From: Methylococcaceae bacterium
GTDB lineage: Bacteria > Pseudomonadota > Gammaproteobacteria > Methylococcales > Methylococcaceae
NCBI GenBank assembly: GCA_004299145.1
Contig: SCQD01000119.1
Location: 1 to 42,149, forward strand
Length of the DNA stretch: 42,149 bases
Direction: 5' to 3'
Below the pieces are notes generated by a model that had not been told where the DNA came from, searched no databases, and saw nothing but the letters and a program-made list of their open reading frames with translations. Both the position numbers and the translations under genes were made by a program. Below, piece after piece: positions 1-10,590 of the stretch (position 1 is the first letter of the stretch; each line of letters begins with the position of its first letter).

Positions 1-476
<476 letters not shown>

Positions 477-527
477 TCAAAAAATCCTCGTTGGGGGAAA
501 CGCTACGCCGATATTGCACCGCAAGCA

Positions 528-1169
528 TCAAACGCCCGACTCCGTCTCGCGCTTGACCAGCACGCTATCGATCAAACCATAGGCCACGGCGTCTTCACCA
601 TTCATAAAATTGTCACGATCGGTGTCCTGCTGAATACGCTCGATCGGCTGTCCGGTATGATGCGACAAGATGAGGTTCAGTCTGTCGCGTATGGCGAGAA
701 TTTCCCGTGCGTGAATATCGATGTCGCTGGCCTGCCCGTGAAAACCGCCCAGAGGCTGATGAATCATAACCCGTGAATGCGGCAGACTGAAACGCTTGCC
801 GGCAGCGCCCCCCGCCAACAACAGCGCGCCCATGCTGGCCGCCTGGCCGATGCACAAGGTGCTCACGTCCGGCTTGATAAACTGCATGGTATCGTAAATG
901 GACAATCCTGCCGTCACCACCCCGCCCGGCGAATTGATGTACAAATGAATGTCTTTGTCTGGATTTTCCGACTCCAGAAACAACAGCTGAGCCACCACCA
1001 GATTGGCCATATGATCTTCCACCGGCCCCACCAGAAAAATCACCCGTTCTTTCAGCAAGCGCGAAAAAATGTCGTAAGCCCGCTCGCCGCGCGCCGTTTG
1101 TTCCACCACCATGGGCACCAGACCGCCGGCTTGCGTCGTCGGCACGTGGCGTTTATCGATTCCGTACAT
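528..1169 (-). CDS. clpP: ATP-dependent Clp protease proteolytic subunit ClpP
   Basis: 213 aa ORF with ClpP motifs [14 protein letters not shown] (Ser) and [13 protein letters not shown] (His). Confidence 0.97.
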   Translation of the reverse strand: MYGIDKRHVPTTQAGGLVPMVVEQTARGERAYDIFSRLLKERVIFLVGPVEDHMANLVVAQLLFLESENPDKDIHLYINSPGGVVTAGLSIYDTMQFIKPDVSTLCIGQAASMGALLLAGGAAGKRFSLPHSRVMIHQPLGGFHGQASDIDIHAREILAIRDRLNLILSHHTGQPIERIQQDTDRDNFMNGEDAVAYGLIDSVLVKRETESGV

Positions 1170-1203
1170 AGGTTGTTACCTTATAAAGTAGTCAGACTGC
1201 GGT

Positions 1204-2514
1204 TTATTCGTTGGCGTTGAGCTTCATCAGTTGTTCGAACGAAATCGGCTCGGCGACCATTTTCACCTGGGTCAGCACCAAATCGACGGCCTGATCTTCC
1301 AAAACCCGATGCTCCACCTCGCGCAATCGCTCCGGCTTGGCGTAATACCACTGCACTGCGGCTTCGGGATCCTGATAGCTCTGTGCGATGCTTTCCACCA
1401 GCGCCCGCACGCGGTTGTGATCAACCCTGATGTGATTGTCCTGGATGATCTCGCCCAGGATCAAACCCAAAGCCACGCGATGATGCGCCGACTTTTCAAA
1501 CACGGGCCGCATCACTTCGGCATCAAACGGTTGCCGGCGCTCTTTGGCGGCTTGAATATAAGGCCCCATCATTTGTTCGGCTTCATCCTGCACCAGACTA
1601 GGCGGTAAGGACAACGGATTGGCCTCGTACAGCGCCTCCATCACGGCGTTTTTCAAGCGTCCCTGGATGACCCGCTCCAATTCACGATCCATGTTTTCCC
1701 GCACGTCGTGCAGAAAAGCGTCTATGTCGCCATTTTCGATGCCATAGGTTTTGACGAATTCGGCATCCAGCTCCGGCAGGCGCGATTCCTCCACCTGAAT
1801 CAAATCCACGCTGAACTGCGCGACTTTCCCCGCCAATTGAGGCTGCCCTCGATATTCAGCCGGGAAAGTCAGGCCGAATTCCAGGTGATCGCCTGCCGAC
1901 TTGCCCAGTAATTCATTTTCAAAGTCTTCCAGCAATTGATTACCCCCCAACACGGCGGCATAATTTTCCACTACGCCCTGGGTAAAGTTGACGCCACTCT
2001 CGCTGCCTTCGAAATTCATCGTCACCCTGTCCCCCATTTGCACCGGGCGCGCCGCCACCTCCCAGGTTTTACGCTGCTCCCGCAACCGTTGCACCATGGC
2101 GTCCAGATCTTGATCGCCCACCTCGGACACGGGGTTTTTCACGGTCAAGCTACCTAACGGCGCCAGTTTCACTTCCGGGTAGACATCGAATTCGGCGTCG
2201 TATGCCAAGCCATGGCCCGCATCCGGGGCTTTGGGGGTGATGCGCGGCATGCCGGCCGGCCGTAAATTCTCGGCGGCTATCGCGGCGTGAAAACTGGATG
2301 CGACTATGTCGCTCAAGATTTCTTCACGCACCTTGCCGCCGTATCGTTTAAGCACCACCGACTGGGGCGCTTTGCCCGGACGAAACCCGTCTATCCGCAC
2401 ATCACGCGCCACGGACTTCAAGCGGGCAGCCACCCTGCTCTGAATCTGCTCCTCGGGGATTTGGACGGTAAGCCGTCTACTCAGCTCGGATGTGGATTGC
2501 ACGGATACTTGCAT
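1204..2514 (-). CDS. tig: Trigger factor (peptidyl-prolyl isomerase chaperone)
   Basis: 436 aa; MQVSVQSTSELSRRLTVQIPEEQIQ..., GFRPGKAPQSVV ribosome-binding signature; conserved tig-clpP-clpX order. Confidence 0.97.
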   Translation of the reverse strand: MQVSVQSTSELSRRLTVQIPEEQIQSRVAARLKSVARDVRIDGFRPGKAPQSVVLKRYGGKVREEILSDIVASSFHAAIAAENLRPAGMPRITPKAPDAGHGLAYDAEFDVYPEVKLAPLGSLTVKNPVSEVGDQDLDAMVQRLREQRKTWEVAARPVQMGDRVTMNFEGSESGVNFTQGVVENYAAVLGGNQLLEDFENELLGKSAGDHLEFGLTFPAEYRGQPQLAGKVAQFSVDLIQVEESRLPELDAEFVKTYGIENGDIDAFLHDVRENMDRELERVIQGRLKNAVMEALYEANPLSLPPSLVQDEAEQMMGPYIQAAKERRQPFDAEVMRPVFEKSAHHRVALGLILGEIIQDNHIRVDHNRVRALVESIAQSYQDPEAAVQWYYAKPERLREVEHRVLEDQAVDLVLTQVKMVAEPISFEQLMKLNANE

Positions 2515-2646
2515 GAATTTACCTCGAATCGGTTAGGCGTGAAAAACTGAATACTGAATACCCGCAGCGACATCCTTAAACTGGCAGGGTGATAAAAAAA
2601 CAGGGCGCGCCGACGGATAAACCCGCCGGCCGGCCCGAAAATTGAG

Positions 2647-2731
<85 letters not shown>

Positions 2732-2813
2732 ACAGAACCGGAAAATTATAACGAAAACGGCCTGCTTTGTCCGGCAATAATTGGGCCAACCACAGCACGC
2801 AAACAAACAGGGA

Positions 2814-3941
2814 TCAAACAAGATATGGCTTAAGCAAGGTTGCCAACAAAGCCACGTGAGCGGGGCTTTCATTTAAGGCAGGGATGTAATGATAGGCTTC
2901 ACCACCCGCAGCTAAAAACACCCGGCGATTTTCTTCAGCCATTTCTTGCAGGGTTTCCAGGCAGTCCACGGCAAACCCCGGACAAACCACGTCCACGGCG
3001 CGGACGCCGCGTTGCGGCAGTTCTTTCAGCACATCGACGCAATAGGGTTTCAGCCACTCGGCCCGGCCGAATCGGGATTGGAAAGCGATGCTCCACTGTG
3101 CGGATTGCAGCCCCAATGCCTCGGCGATCAACCCCGCACTGCGCAGGCATTGATCATGGTATGGATCGCCTTGTCGACGCGAGACATCCGGCAAGCCATG
3201 GAAGGACAACAAAAGATGGCCGCTGTCGCCATGGGCGGCCCGGTGGGCGGCAATGCCCGCGGCTATGGCTGCGATATAAGCAGGGTGAGCGTGATAATCG
3301 CCCAGCAAGGTTACCGGCGGCACATAGCGCCATCCGCGCAAGGCTGCACCCACGGCGTCGTAAACCGTGGCGGTGCTGGCCGAGGCGTATTGCGGATACA
3401 GCGGCAACACGACCAAACGCCCCACCCCGGCCTCGCGCAAACGCGCCAGGCCTTGCGCCACCGAAGGGTGACCATAGCGCATGGCCATTTCCACGCACAC
3501 GGCCTCCCCGGCAAAATGCCGCGCCAAGGCCACCGCCAGCGCCATGCTGTGCACTTTCAGCGGCGATCCCTGCCCATGGCGCCAAACCTGTCCGTAGGCT
3601 TGCGCCACGCGCTTGGCGCGCAACGGCAAAATGAGCAGATTTAAAACCAGCCACCATATCCAGCGGGGCAGCTCCACCATGCGTGGGTCCCATAAAAATT
3701 CACGCAGATAGCGGCGTATTGCACGGGGGGTAGGAGCTTCGGGCGTGCCCAGATTGACCAGCAACACGCCGGTTATGGCTTGCGGCGTATGGCCTGGCTG
3801 AAAGCCGCCGCGTCCTCGCGGAATAACTGAGGCTTCTTGAAAGCCGCCGCGTCCTCGCGGAATCACTAAGGCTTCTTGAAAGCCGCCGCGTCCTCGCGGA
3901 ATAACTAAGGTTTCCAGAAAGCGGCGAGCCATAGGGAACAA
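2814..3941 (-). CDS. hemH: Ferrochelatase, with an unusual N-terminal 13-aa repeat extension
   Basis: ITGVLLVNLGTPEAPTPRAIRRYLREFLWDPRMVELPR...; LLSFHGLP motif. N-terminal (LVIPRGRGGFQEA)x3 is encoded by a 39-bp DNA repeat. Confidence 0.93.
   Translation of the reverse strand: MFPMARRFLETLVIPRGRGGFQEALVIPRGRGGFQEASVIPRGRGGFQPGHTPQAITGVLLVNLGTPEAPTPRAIRRYLREFLWDPRMVELPRWIWWLVLNLLILPLRAKRVAQAYGQVWRHGQGSPLKVHSMALAVALARHFAGEAVCVEMAMRYGHPSVAQGLARLREAGVGRLVVLPLYPQYASASTATVYDAVGAALRGWRYVPPVTLLGDYHAHPAYIAAIAAGIAAHRAAHGDSGHLLLSFHGLPDVSRRQGDPYHDQCLRSAGLIAEALGLQSAQWSIAFQSRFGRAEWLKPYCVDVLKELPQRGVRAVDVVCPGFAVDCLETLQEMAEENRRVFLAAGGEAYHYIPALNESPAHVALLATLLKPYLV
3800..3930. repeat. 39-bp tandem repeat (about 3.3 units) with an internal CCGCG/CGCGG hairpin
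   Basis: Units at 3800, 3839 and 3878: gaaagccgccgcgtcctcgcggaatAactRaggcttctt; the period is 39 nt (13 codons). Confidence 0.95.
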
Positions 3942-3944
3942 CGA

Positions 3945-4487
3945 TCAGCGGTTGATCAGATTCAAGAACTCGGAACGGGTACTGAATTCTTTACGGAAAA
4001 CACCCAGCATGGCCGAAGTGGTCATGACTGAATTTTGCTTTTCGACGCCGCGCATCATCATGCACAAGTGCTTAGCCTCGATAACCACCGCGACGCCACG
4101 CGGATTGACGGCATTCTGCACGGCATCGGCAATTTCTTTGGTCAAGCGTTCCTGGATCTGCAAACGGCGGGCATACATATCCACGACGCGGGCGATTTTG
4201 GACAACCCCAGCACCTTGCCCTGGGGAATGTAGGCGACGTGGCATTTGCCGATAAAAGGCAGCAGGTGGTGTTCACACAGAGAATACAGCTCGATATCCT
4301 TGACGATCACCATGTCCTCGGTGTCGGCTTCAAATACCGCCTCGTTGAGCACTTCATCCAAAGTTTGCCCATAGCCCCGGTTGAGAAAGCGAAACGCGGC
4401 AGCGGCACGCTGCGGCGTATCGCGCAGGCCTTCACGGTTAACGTCTTCGCCGATTTGTTCAATGATTTGGGTGAATAGCTTATCCAC
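3945..4487 (-). CDS. folE: GTP cyclohydrolase I
   Basis: 180 aa; ...[50 protein letters not shown]... typical FolE. Confidence 0.97.
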   Translation of the reverse strand: MDKLFTQIIEQIGEDVNREGLRDTPQRAAAAFRFLNRGYGQTLDEVLNEAVFEADTEDMVIVKDIELYSLCEHHLLPFIGKCHVAYIPQGKVLGLSKIARVVDMYARRLQIQERLTKEIADAVQNAVNPRGVAVVIEAKHLCMMMRGVEKQNSVMTTSAMLGVFRKEFSTRSEFLNLINR

Positions 4488-4549
4488 GAGGCCGTATTCG
4501 CACTAAAAACTGAGCTGAACAGTATACATTGGCCGCACCCCTCTGTCTT

Positions 4550-4939
4550 TCAGGGCAGCATGACGAACGGTTCTGGCTGCCAGCCCGGGGCGCGATGATC
4601 CGCCACCACCGTCGTATAGATGCCGCCGCGCACGTTAAAGCGGGCCGTGACGCGCAAATAGCGCGGCTGCGTCGCATACACCAGATCCGCCAGAATCTGG
4701 TTGGTCACCGCTTCGTGAAAAGCGCCTTCCTCCCGATAGGACCAGAGGTAGAGTTTGAGCGATTTCAACTCGACACAGCGCAGGTCGGGCACGTATTCCA
4801 CCGTCAAGGTGGCAAAATCCGGCTGACCGGTTTTGGGACACAAACAGGTAAACTCCGGCATTTCCAGGCGGACGGTATAGTCCCGCTCCGGCTGCGGATT
4901 GTCGAAAACTTCCAATTCTTTGGTGGGTTGGGTGCTCAT
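4550..4939 (-). CDS. queF: NADPH-dependent 7-cyano-7-deazaguanine reductase
   Basis: [52 protein letters not shown]...; QueF catalytic Cys region [14 protein letters not shown]. Start chosen at the internal ATG (MSTQ). Confidence 0.94.
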   Translation of the reverse strand: MSTQPTKELEVFDNPQPERDYTVRLEMPEFTCLCPKTGQPDFATLTVEYVPDLRCVELKSLKLYLWSYREEGAFHEAVTNQILADLVYATQPRYLRVTARFNVRGGIYTTVVADHRAPGWQPEPFVMLP

Positions 4940-5073
4940 GGGATTATGCAAAGGTTGAAGGGGGTAAAAATAAAAAGGGGAACCATGCGGCACGTTTCAA
5001 AATGTGCGGCTTAATTTACTGGACCGGGCGGGGTATTCACCCAAAGCACAGTGCCACGCGAAAAACGCCGTCA

Positions 5074-8000
5074 TCATGCCTCATCCGGCTCACCGGTATA
5101 GTGGCGCAAGGTTTCCAGCACCTCGCTCACTTTCACCGGTTTGGCCAGATAAGCATCAAAACCAGCGGCCAGGCCACGGTTGACGTCGCCGAGCATGGCG
5201 TTGGCACTGAGGGCAACCACGGGAATATGGCGGGTTTCCGGGATGGTGCGCAGCTTTGCCAAAGCGGCATAACCATCCATGGCCGGCAGGTTTATATCCA
5301 TCAGAATCACGTCCGGCAAATGCCGGCGCGCCAGCGCTATACCGATTTCCGCATCCGGCGCGGCAATCAGTTCATAGCCGCCGTGACGCGCCAACAAACA
5401 GTCGATAACCCGCAAATTTGCGGCGTTGTCTTCCACGTACAGCACCTTGTGACGGTGTTTGACGGCAGGCGCAGGGGACAAGCCGGTTACTACAATTTCC
5501 GACGGCGTAACATCCGCTGCCAGCTCTTCTCCCACCACCGGCAATTCCACCCAGAAGGTGCTTCCCTCCCCCGGGCTGCTGTGCACGCCGATTTCGCCGC
5601 CCATCATTTCCACCAGACGCTTGGCTATGACCAAACCGATGCCCGCGCCTTCCACTTCGGTTTGCTCGGCCCCCATACGGTTGAATGCCTCGAATAAATG
5701 CTCCAACTGTTCTTCATTCAAGCCGGCACCGGTATCCCTGACGGCAAGGCGCGCGCGCCCTTCGCCCGCTGCCGCCGGATAAACCCGCACCTCGCCGCCC
5801 AACCGATTGTATTTGATGGCGTTGGACAGCAAATTGAGCAATACCTGCTTGACGCGCACCTCGTCGGCCCACACGGCGCGAATCTGAGAAAAAGCCTCAT
5901 CCACGTGCACGCTCACCCGCCGCTCGGTGGCCAAAGGCCCCAACAAGCTGACGCACTCGTCCAGCACCGCCGACAATGCCACTTCACGCGTGTCCAACAC
6001 GACTTTGCCGGACTCGATGCGCGACAAATCCAGCACTTCGTTGATCAGCGTCAGCAAATGCCAGCCGGCGCGCAGAATCTGATCCAGATTTTCTTTTTGA
6101 TCGACACTCAATGGGGCGTCCGGGTCGCCGTCCATCAACTGGGCGAACCCCAGCACTGCGTTGAGCGGCGTACGCAACTCGTGGCTCATGCGCGAGAGAA
6201 ATTCGGTCTTGGCGTTACTGGCGCGCTCCGCCTCTTCCTTGGTTTCCAGCAACATTTCCTGCATGGCGCGCATTTCTTCCGCCCGATGCATGGCGTCCAT
6301 CACCACCGCCACCGTCGCGTCAAACGGCCGCAGAAAATCCAGCAAAGCCTGGTCGTAACCCTGCTTGCGATTGGCGCAGCCATAAATGGCCAGCATGGTG
6401 CCACCGTAATACACCGGCACACCCAGAAAACAATGCATGGGCGGATGCCCCGGCGGCAAGCCGCCCCGGCGCGGGTCATTGGCGGCATCATTGCTGATCA
6501 TGGGCTTGCCGCTGGTCAGCACGGCACCGAACAAAGTATCCAGGCGATGGAACTCCACGCCATACCCCCCATGCTTGCCATAGCGGGCACGGCTGGCTTC
6601 GTCCCAGGAAATATCGGTCATCGACAGGAAAAACAGATAAGGCGCGCCTTCATCGTCGTAACGAACCTCGCCCAAAAAGCCATATTCGCTCTCCGTCAAT
6701 GACACCATCGCCTGCAGCAGATAAGCGGCGATATCCTTCGCCTCCTCGCCGTCGATATAGCGCAACACCGCCTGCCGCAACACTTCCAGCAACTCCGTCT
6801 GCTTGAGCAGCGTTTCCTGGACTTCCTTCAGCGCGGTCACCTCGGTACGTATGCCGATATAGCGCTGAGGCACGCCGTTTTCGTCCAGGGACAAAGGCAC
6901 TACGCTGGATTCCACCCAATAGTAGCGCCCATCCTTGCGCCGGTTGCGCAACTCGCCCCGCCACACCCTGCCGCCGGCGATGGTGCGCCAGAGGTCTTCA
7001 TACAGTTCCGGCGGCATGTCGCCTTTGACGATGCGATGATTTTTGCCGATCAGCTCTTCGTGGCTATAGCCACTGATCTCACAAAACTTGCGATTGGCAT
7101 AAATGATGACGCCCAGCCTGTCGGTGATGCTGACGATGGCGTGTTGATCCAGCGCCTCCTTGAACTCTTGCAGCTCAGCAACCGCCAACAGTGCCCGCCG
7201 CGCCGACCATTGCATATTGCGAAAGCGCCGCACCCGGACCTTTACCGACTCGATCAAGCGCGCCTGGGTGATCGGCTTGGTCAAAAAGGTATCACCACCC
7301 TGATAGGTTGCCGCCAGTTGTTTTTCCGCATCGCTTTCGCCGAAAAAAAACAGGATGGGAATATCCGCATAGCCCGGAAATTGGCGCATCACCGCAGCCA
7401 ATTCCGGCCCGCTGCAATCGGCCATATGCAAATCGACGAGCAACAGTTCCGGATGCAGCGCGTCCAGCAAGGTCAACACGGATTCGGCGTTCTCCGCCAC
7501 CACCACGTTCATGCCGGCTTCTTCCATCCAGCGCTTATACTGGTTGGCGCTGGCGGCGTCATCCTGCAACAAAACCACCCGGTAAGGCACGGCATTGAAA
7601 TCGCTGACCAAGCTATCCAAGGCCTCCACCAACTGACCAACATCCACCGGCTTGGCAAAATAAAAAGTCGCGCCGACGCGCACCGCATTCAAGCGCGCCT
7701 GAAAATCGCTACGGCCGGTAAGAAAGAGAATGGGACAAACCAATTTGCCCGAACTGCGTAACGCGGCCGCCAATCCGATGCCTGCATCCACGCCGGCGTC
7801 CAATATCACATCCAATATCGCCACGTCGGGAGACTGCTGGTCCAGCGCCGCCGTAAACGCTTCGACACTGGTGAAATGAACGGGACGATAACCGCGAATT
7901 TCCAAATCCAGGCAAAACTCCCTGGCGAAATCCTGATTGTCCTCCAGCAAATAGACGCAAGCGCGCGAGCGCCGTTGCACCATATCCTCGTTCGCGGACA

Positions 8001-8391
8001 GATCGAGCCAGTTTTCCAGCGCAACATCCGGTGACGACCAGTGTTCTTCATCGTTCAGCTGCACGGCCATATCCAGCCATGACAGAAATGACTCCATTTG
8101 CTCCGTCAGCCACGGAGTAACGGGCCGGGACTCGCCGTCGTTCACGCCGCGCAAAAACATCTCGAAGCGCTGGGCTGCTTCACTCACCGCCGTAAAGCCA
8201 AACGCACCCGCCTGCCCGATCCAGCCATGCAAGCGGTCCGCCATATTGCCCAAACACCCCTCGGCGATCACGCCGGTCCGCTGCATAGCACGCCAAGACT
8301 CAGCGATTTCTTCCGCCTTCACCGGCAATTGTTTGGCGTACTGAGCGCGCAGACGCGAAGTATTACGACAAAGAAGATTCTGATCGTTCAC
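5074..8391 (-). CDS. Large hybrid sensor histidine kinase: Hpt-like, REC, REC, PAS, GAF, HisKA, HATPase, REC
   Basis: ORF open from 8607; likely GTG start near 8391 (VNDQNLLCRN). Hpt-like LHGWIGQAGAFGF; REC motifs LLEDN/ILDV and LLQDD/LLVDLHM; PAS; GAF; MSHELRTPLNAVLGFAQLM (H box); NLLSNAIKYN (N box); terminal REC VLYVEDN...VILMDINLPAMDG. Confidence 0.88.
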   Translation of the reverse strand: MNDQNLLCRNTSRLRAQYAKQLPVKAEEIAESWRAMQRTGVIAEGCLGNMADRLHGWIGQAGAFGFTAVSEAAQRFEMFLRGVNDGESRPVTPWLTEQMESFLSWLDMAVQLNDEEHWSSPDVALENWLDLSANEDMVQRRSRACVYLLEDNQDFAREFCLDLEIRGYRPVHFTSVEAFTAALDQQSPDVAILDVILDAGVDAGIGLAAALRSSGKLVCPILFLTGRSDFQARLNAVRVGATFYFAKPVDVGQLVEALDSLVSDFNAVPYRVVLLQDDAASANQYKRWMEEAGMNVVVAENAESVLTLLDALHPELLLVDLHMADCSGPELAAVMRQFPGYADIPILFFFGESDAEKQLAATYQGGDTFLTKPITQARLIESVKVRVRRFRNMQWSARRALLAVAELQEFKEALDQHAIVSITDRLGVIIYANRKFCEISGYSHEELIGKNHRIVKGDMPPELYEDLWRTIAGGRVWRGELRNRRKDGRYYWVESSVVPLSLDENGVPQRYIGIRTEVTALKEVQETLLKQTELLEVLRQAVLRYIDGEEAKDIAAYLLQAMVSLTESEYGFLGEVRYDDEGAPYLFFLSMTDISWDEASRARYGKHGGYGVEFHRLDTLFGAVLTSGKPMISNDAANDPRRGGLPPGHPPMHCFLGVPVYYGGTMLAIYGCANRKQGYDQALLDFLRPFDATVAVVMDAMHRAEEMRAMQEMLLETKEEAERASNAKTEFLSRMSHELRTPLNAVLGFAQLMDGDPDAPLSVDQKENLDQILRAGWHLLTLINEVLDLSRIESGKVVLDTREVALSAVLDECVSLLGPLATERRVSVHVDEAFSQIRAVWADEVRVKQVLLNLLSNAIKYNRLGGEVRVYPAAAGEGRARLAVRDTGAGLNEEQLEHLFEAFNRMGAEQTEVEGAGIGLVIAKRLVEMMGGEIGVHSSPGEGSTFWVELPVVGEELAADVTPSEIVVTGLSPAPAVKHRHKVLYVEDNAANLRVIDCLLARHGGYELIAAPDAEIGIALARRHLPDVILMDINLPAMDGYAALAKLRTIPETRHIPVVALSANAMLGDVNRGLAAGFDAYLAKPVKVSEVLETLRHYTGEPDEA

Positions 8392-8817
8392 GATGGGTAA
8401 CGGAAATAATGGCGGTTTAGCCACCACGGCCTGGTCCAGCAACAGCCTTACATGGCCGACTGCGCCGGTCCTTTCGACAAACACGAAAGACCGTGACGAA
8501 GCCGCTGGGCAGCAACCAGTGAGCACATAAAGATTCCGAACCAGGCCGGTGGCTTCAGAGCAGGCATTATTATGGACTTTACCGTTTCCCTCAAGCGCAA
8601 AGCGCACTGACGTGGTTCCCGGCTACATGGCAGATTCGGACGGCAATCAGCGCCATGGCGCGTGAAAGCAACCGCATTTGGAAAGGGAAAATCCAGCCCA
8701 TTTGCAGCAAACGGACTGGATATTATCGGCTGGAGAAAGGCCGAGAGTTTTTATAATGCAAATCCGGCATAACATCCTTGTCATCGCAAAAACGCGAACC
8801 GGCGTTATGATCAGGGA

Positions 8818-9225
8818 TTATTTCACACCCTTGCTATTCAAAAACGGGGTGTATTTTTTGTCCACCACCATGATATGGTTGTTAAGCCAATCTTTCAGGA
8901 AATTCATCACGTCCAGCGTGATCTGTGTTTTTCCGGAATCGAACTTCGTCTTCAATTCCGTCACCTGCTTCACCAGTTTTTCATGCTCCTGTTTATGGGC
9001 GGCGCTTTCAGGATAGCCGTGCTTTTGAAACAGCTTTTCCTCGGTGGAAAAATGGTAAACCGTATATTCCGCCAGTTCAGCCAGAACTTTCCCCAGAACT
9101 TCCTTGCCGTGCCCGGACGCCATGGCATCGTACAAGGTGTTTATCAAAGTAAAAAGCTTCTGGTGCTGCTGATCAATTTCAGCGATATTGACACTATATT
9201 TTGCGCCCCATTGTAGTAATGCCAT
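8818..9225 (-). CDS. Bacteriohemerythrin
   Basis: MALLQWGAKYSVNIAEIDQQHQKLFTLINTLYDAM...HFSTEEKLFQKHGYPESAAHKQEHEKL...DWLNNHIMVVDKKY: hemerythrin His/Glu/Asp ligand pattern. Confidence 0.95.
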   Translation of the reverse strand: MALLQWGAKYSVNIAEIDQQHQKLFTLINTLYDAMASGHGKEVLGKVLAELAEYTVYHFSTEEKLFQKHGYPESAAHKQEHEKLVKQVTELKTKFDSGKTQITLDVMNFLKDWLNNHIMVVDKKYTPFLNSKGVK

Positions 9226-9444
9226 AAAATTCTCCCGCATTCAAGTTATTAAAATATTTTTGTCAGTGCGAAGATAACAAGCATGATATAAACCGCAAGC
9301 TTAACTCCAAGCCCTACCATCTCAACAGCAACACCCCCTCGCGACGCCCCAAAAGCTGTCGACCCGGCACTTGATCATTCGATGCACCGAACCCTGAACA
9401 TCCCTACACTCAGTAAGGTTACTGTTTAACACAGCAACGCCACC

Positions 9445-10590
9445 TCAGTCAAGAAAAGGTGAATCCTGATCGAATTCCACCCAGAATAAACTGCCGACAT
9501 TGGGCTGGCTTTCCACGCCAATACGGCCGTGCAGGCCTTCTACAATCTTTTTGGTCAACGCCAGGCCGATACCGGAACCTTCAATGGCGGTGTGCTCAGC
9601 CCCCAGGCGATTAAATGGCTGAAACAACTTTTCCAGCTTATCTTCCGTTATACCCAAACCGGTGTCTTCGACGGCGATACGCAGGGCACCCGAGCGTGGC
9701 CGGCTGGTCTTAACCAGCACCGAGCCACCGGCCCGGTTATATTTGACGGCATTGGAGATAAGGTTGACCAACACCTGGGTCAGGCGGGTTTCGTCGGTTT
9801 GGACCATGCAGCCGGTTTGCTCAGGACTGTAACTCAGCGTGACCGCATGCCGCGCGGCCAGCGCGCTGTTGTAATTCATGCAATTTTGCACCAGTCGATC
9901 CACGTTGACCGCAACCGGGGAAAATGCCAGTACCCCCGCTTCAACCTTGGACAAATCGAGGATATCGTTGATCAGTTTCAACAAATGCCAGCCCGCACCC
10001 AGAATTTCCTGGACATACTCCTTATGGGCTTCCACCATGGGCACCCTATCGTCGGTTTCCATCAACTGACCGAAACCCAGAATGGCATTGAGCGGCGTGC
10101 GTAACTCATGGCTCATGCTGGAGATAAACTCGGACTTGGCGATATTCGCCTGTTCCGCCTCCTTTTTGGCATTGAACAAAGCGCGCTCAGCGTTATAGCG
10201 CGCAATACATGCTTTGGTACGGGCCAACAATTCTTGTGGCCGCAATGGCTTGGACACATAATCCGTAGCCCCCACCGAAAATGCCCGAACCACTATTTCT
10301 TTATCGACTATCCCGGTCATGACGATAATCGGCAGCTCTTTTTTGCCGATCAGCTGGCGCACCAAGCGGCAGACTTCCAAACCATCCGCCGCCGGCAAAT
10401 TAATATCCAGCAATACACAATCAAACGACTCGGTAGCAATCAGCCCCAGAGCATCCTCACCGATGCCTGACTCGGATATCTCGGCTTGCAACGGCGCCAG
10501 CACGGCGCGCACAAACGCCCTGATGCTACGCTGATCATCGACAATAAGTATACGGGCAGGCCGGGCTTCCGGGGCACTACCGATCTCCAT
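9445..10590 (-). CDS. Response-regulator/histidine kinase (REC-HisKA-HATPase)
   Basis: 381 aa; ILIVDDQRSIRAFVRAVLAPL...CVLLDINLPAADGLE REC; MSHELRTPLNAILGFGQLME H box; NLISNAVKYN N box. ATG overlaps the dnaJ stop by 1 nt. Confidence 0.93.
   Translation of the reverse strand: MEIGSAPEARPARILIVDDQRSIRAFVRAVLAPLQAEISESGIGEDALGLIATESFDCVLLDINLPAADGLEVCRLVRQLIGKKELPIIVMTGIVDKEIVVRAFSVGATDYVSKPLRPQELLARTKACIARYNAERALFNAKKEAEQANIAKSEFISSMSHELRTPLNAILGFGQLMETDDRVPMVEAHKEYVQEILGAGWHLLKLINDILDLSKVEAGVLAFSPVAVNVDRLVQNCMNYNSALAARHAVTLSYSPEQTGCMVQTDETRLTQVLVNLISNAVKYNRAGGSVLVKTSRPRSGALRIAVEDTGLGITEDKLEKLFQPFNRLGAEHTAIEGSGIGLALTKKIVEGLHGRIGVESQPNVGSLFWVEFDQDSPFLD

Noticed and set aside
3800-3930. Tandem repeat considered as a CRISPR array
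   Set aside because: Units are directly adjacent with no unique spacers and encode in-frame peptide repeats; no cas genes in the window.
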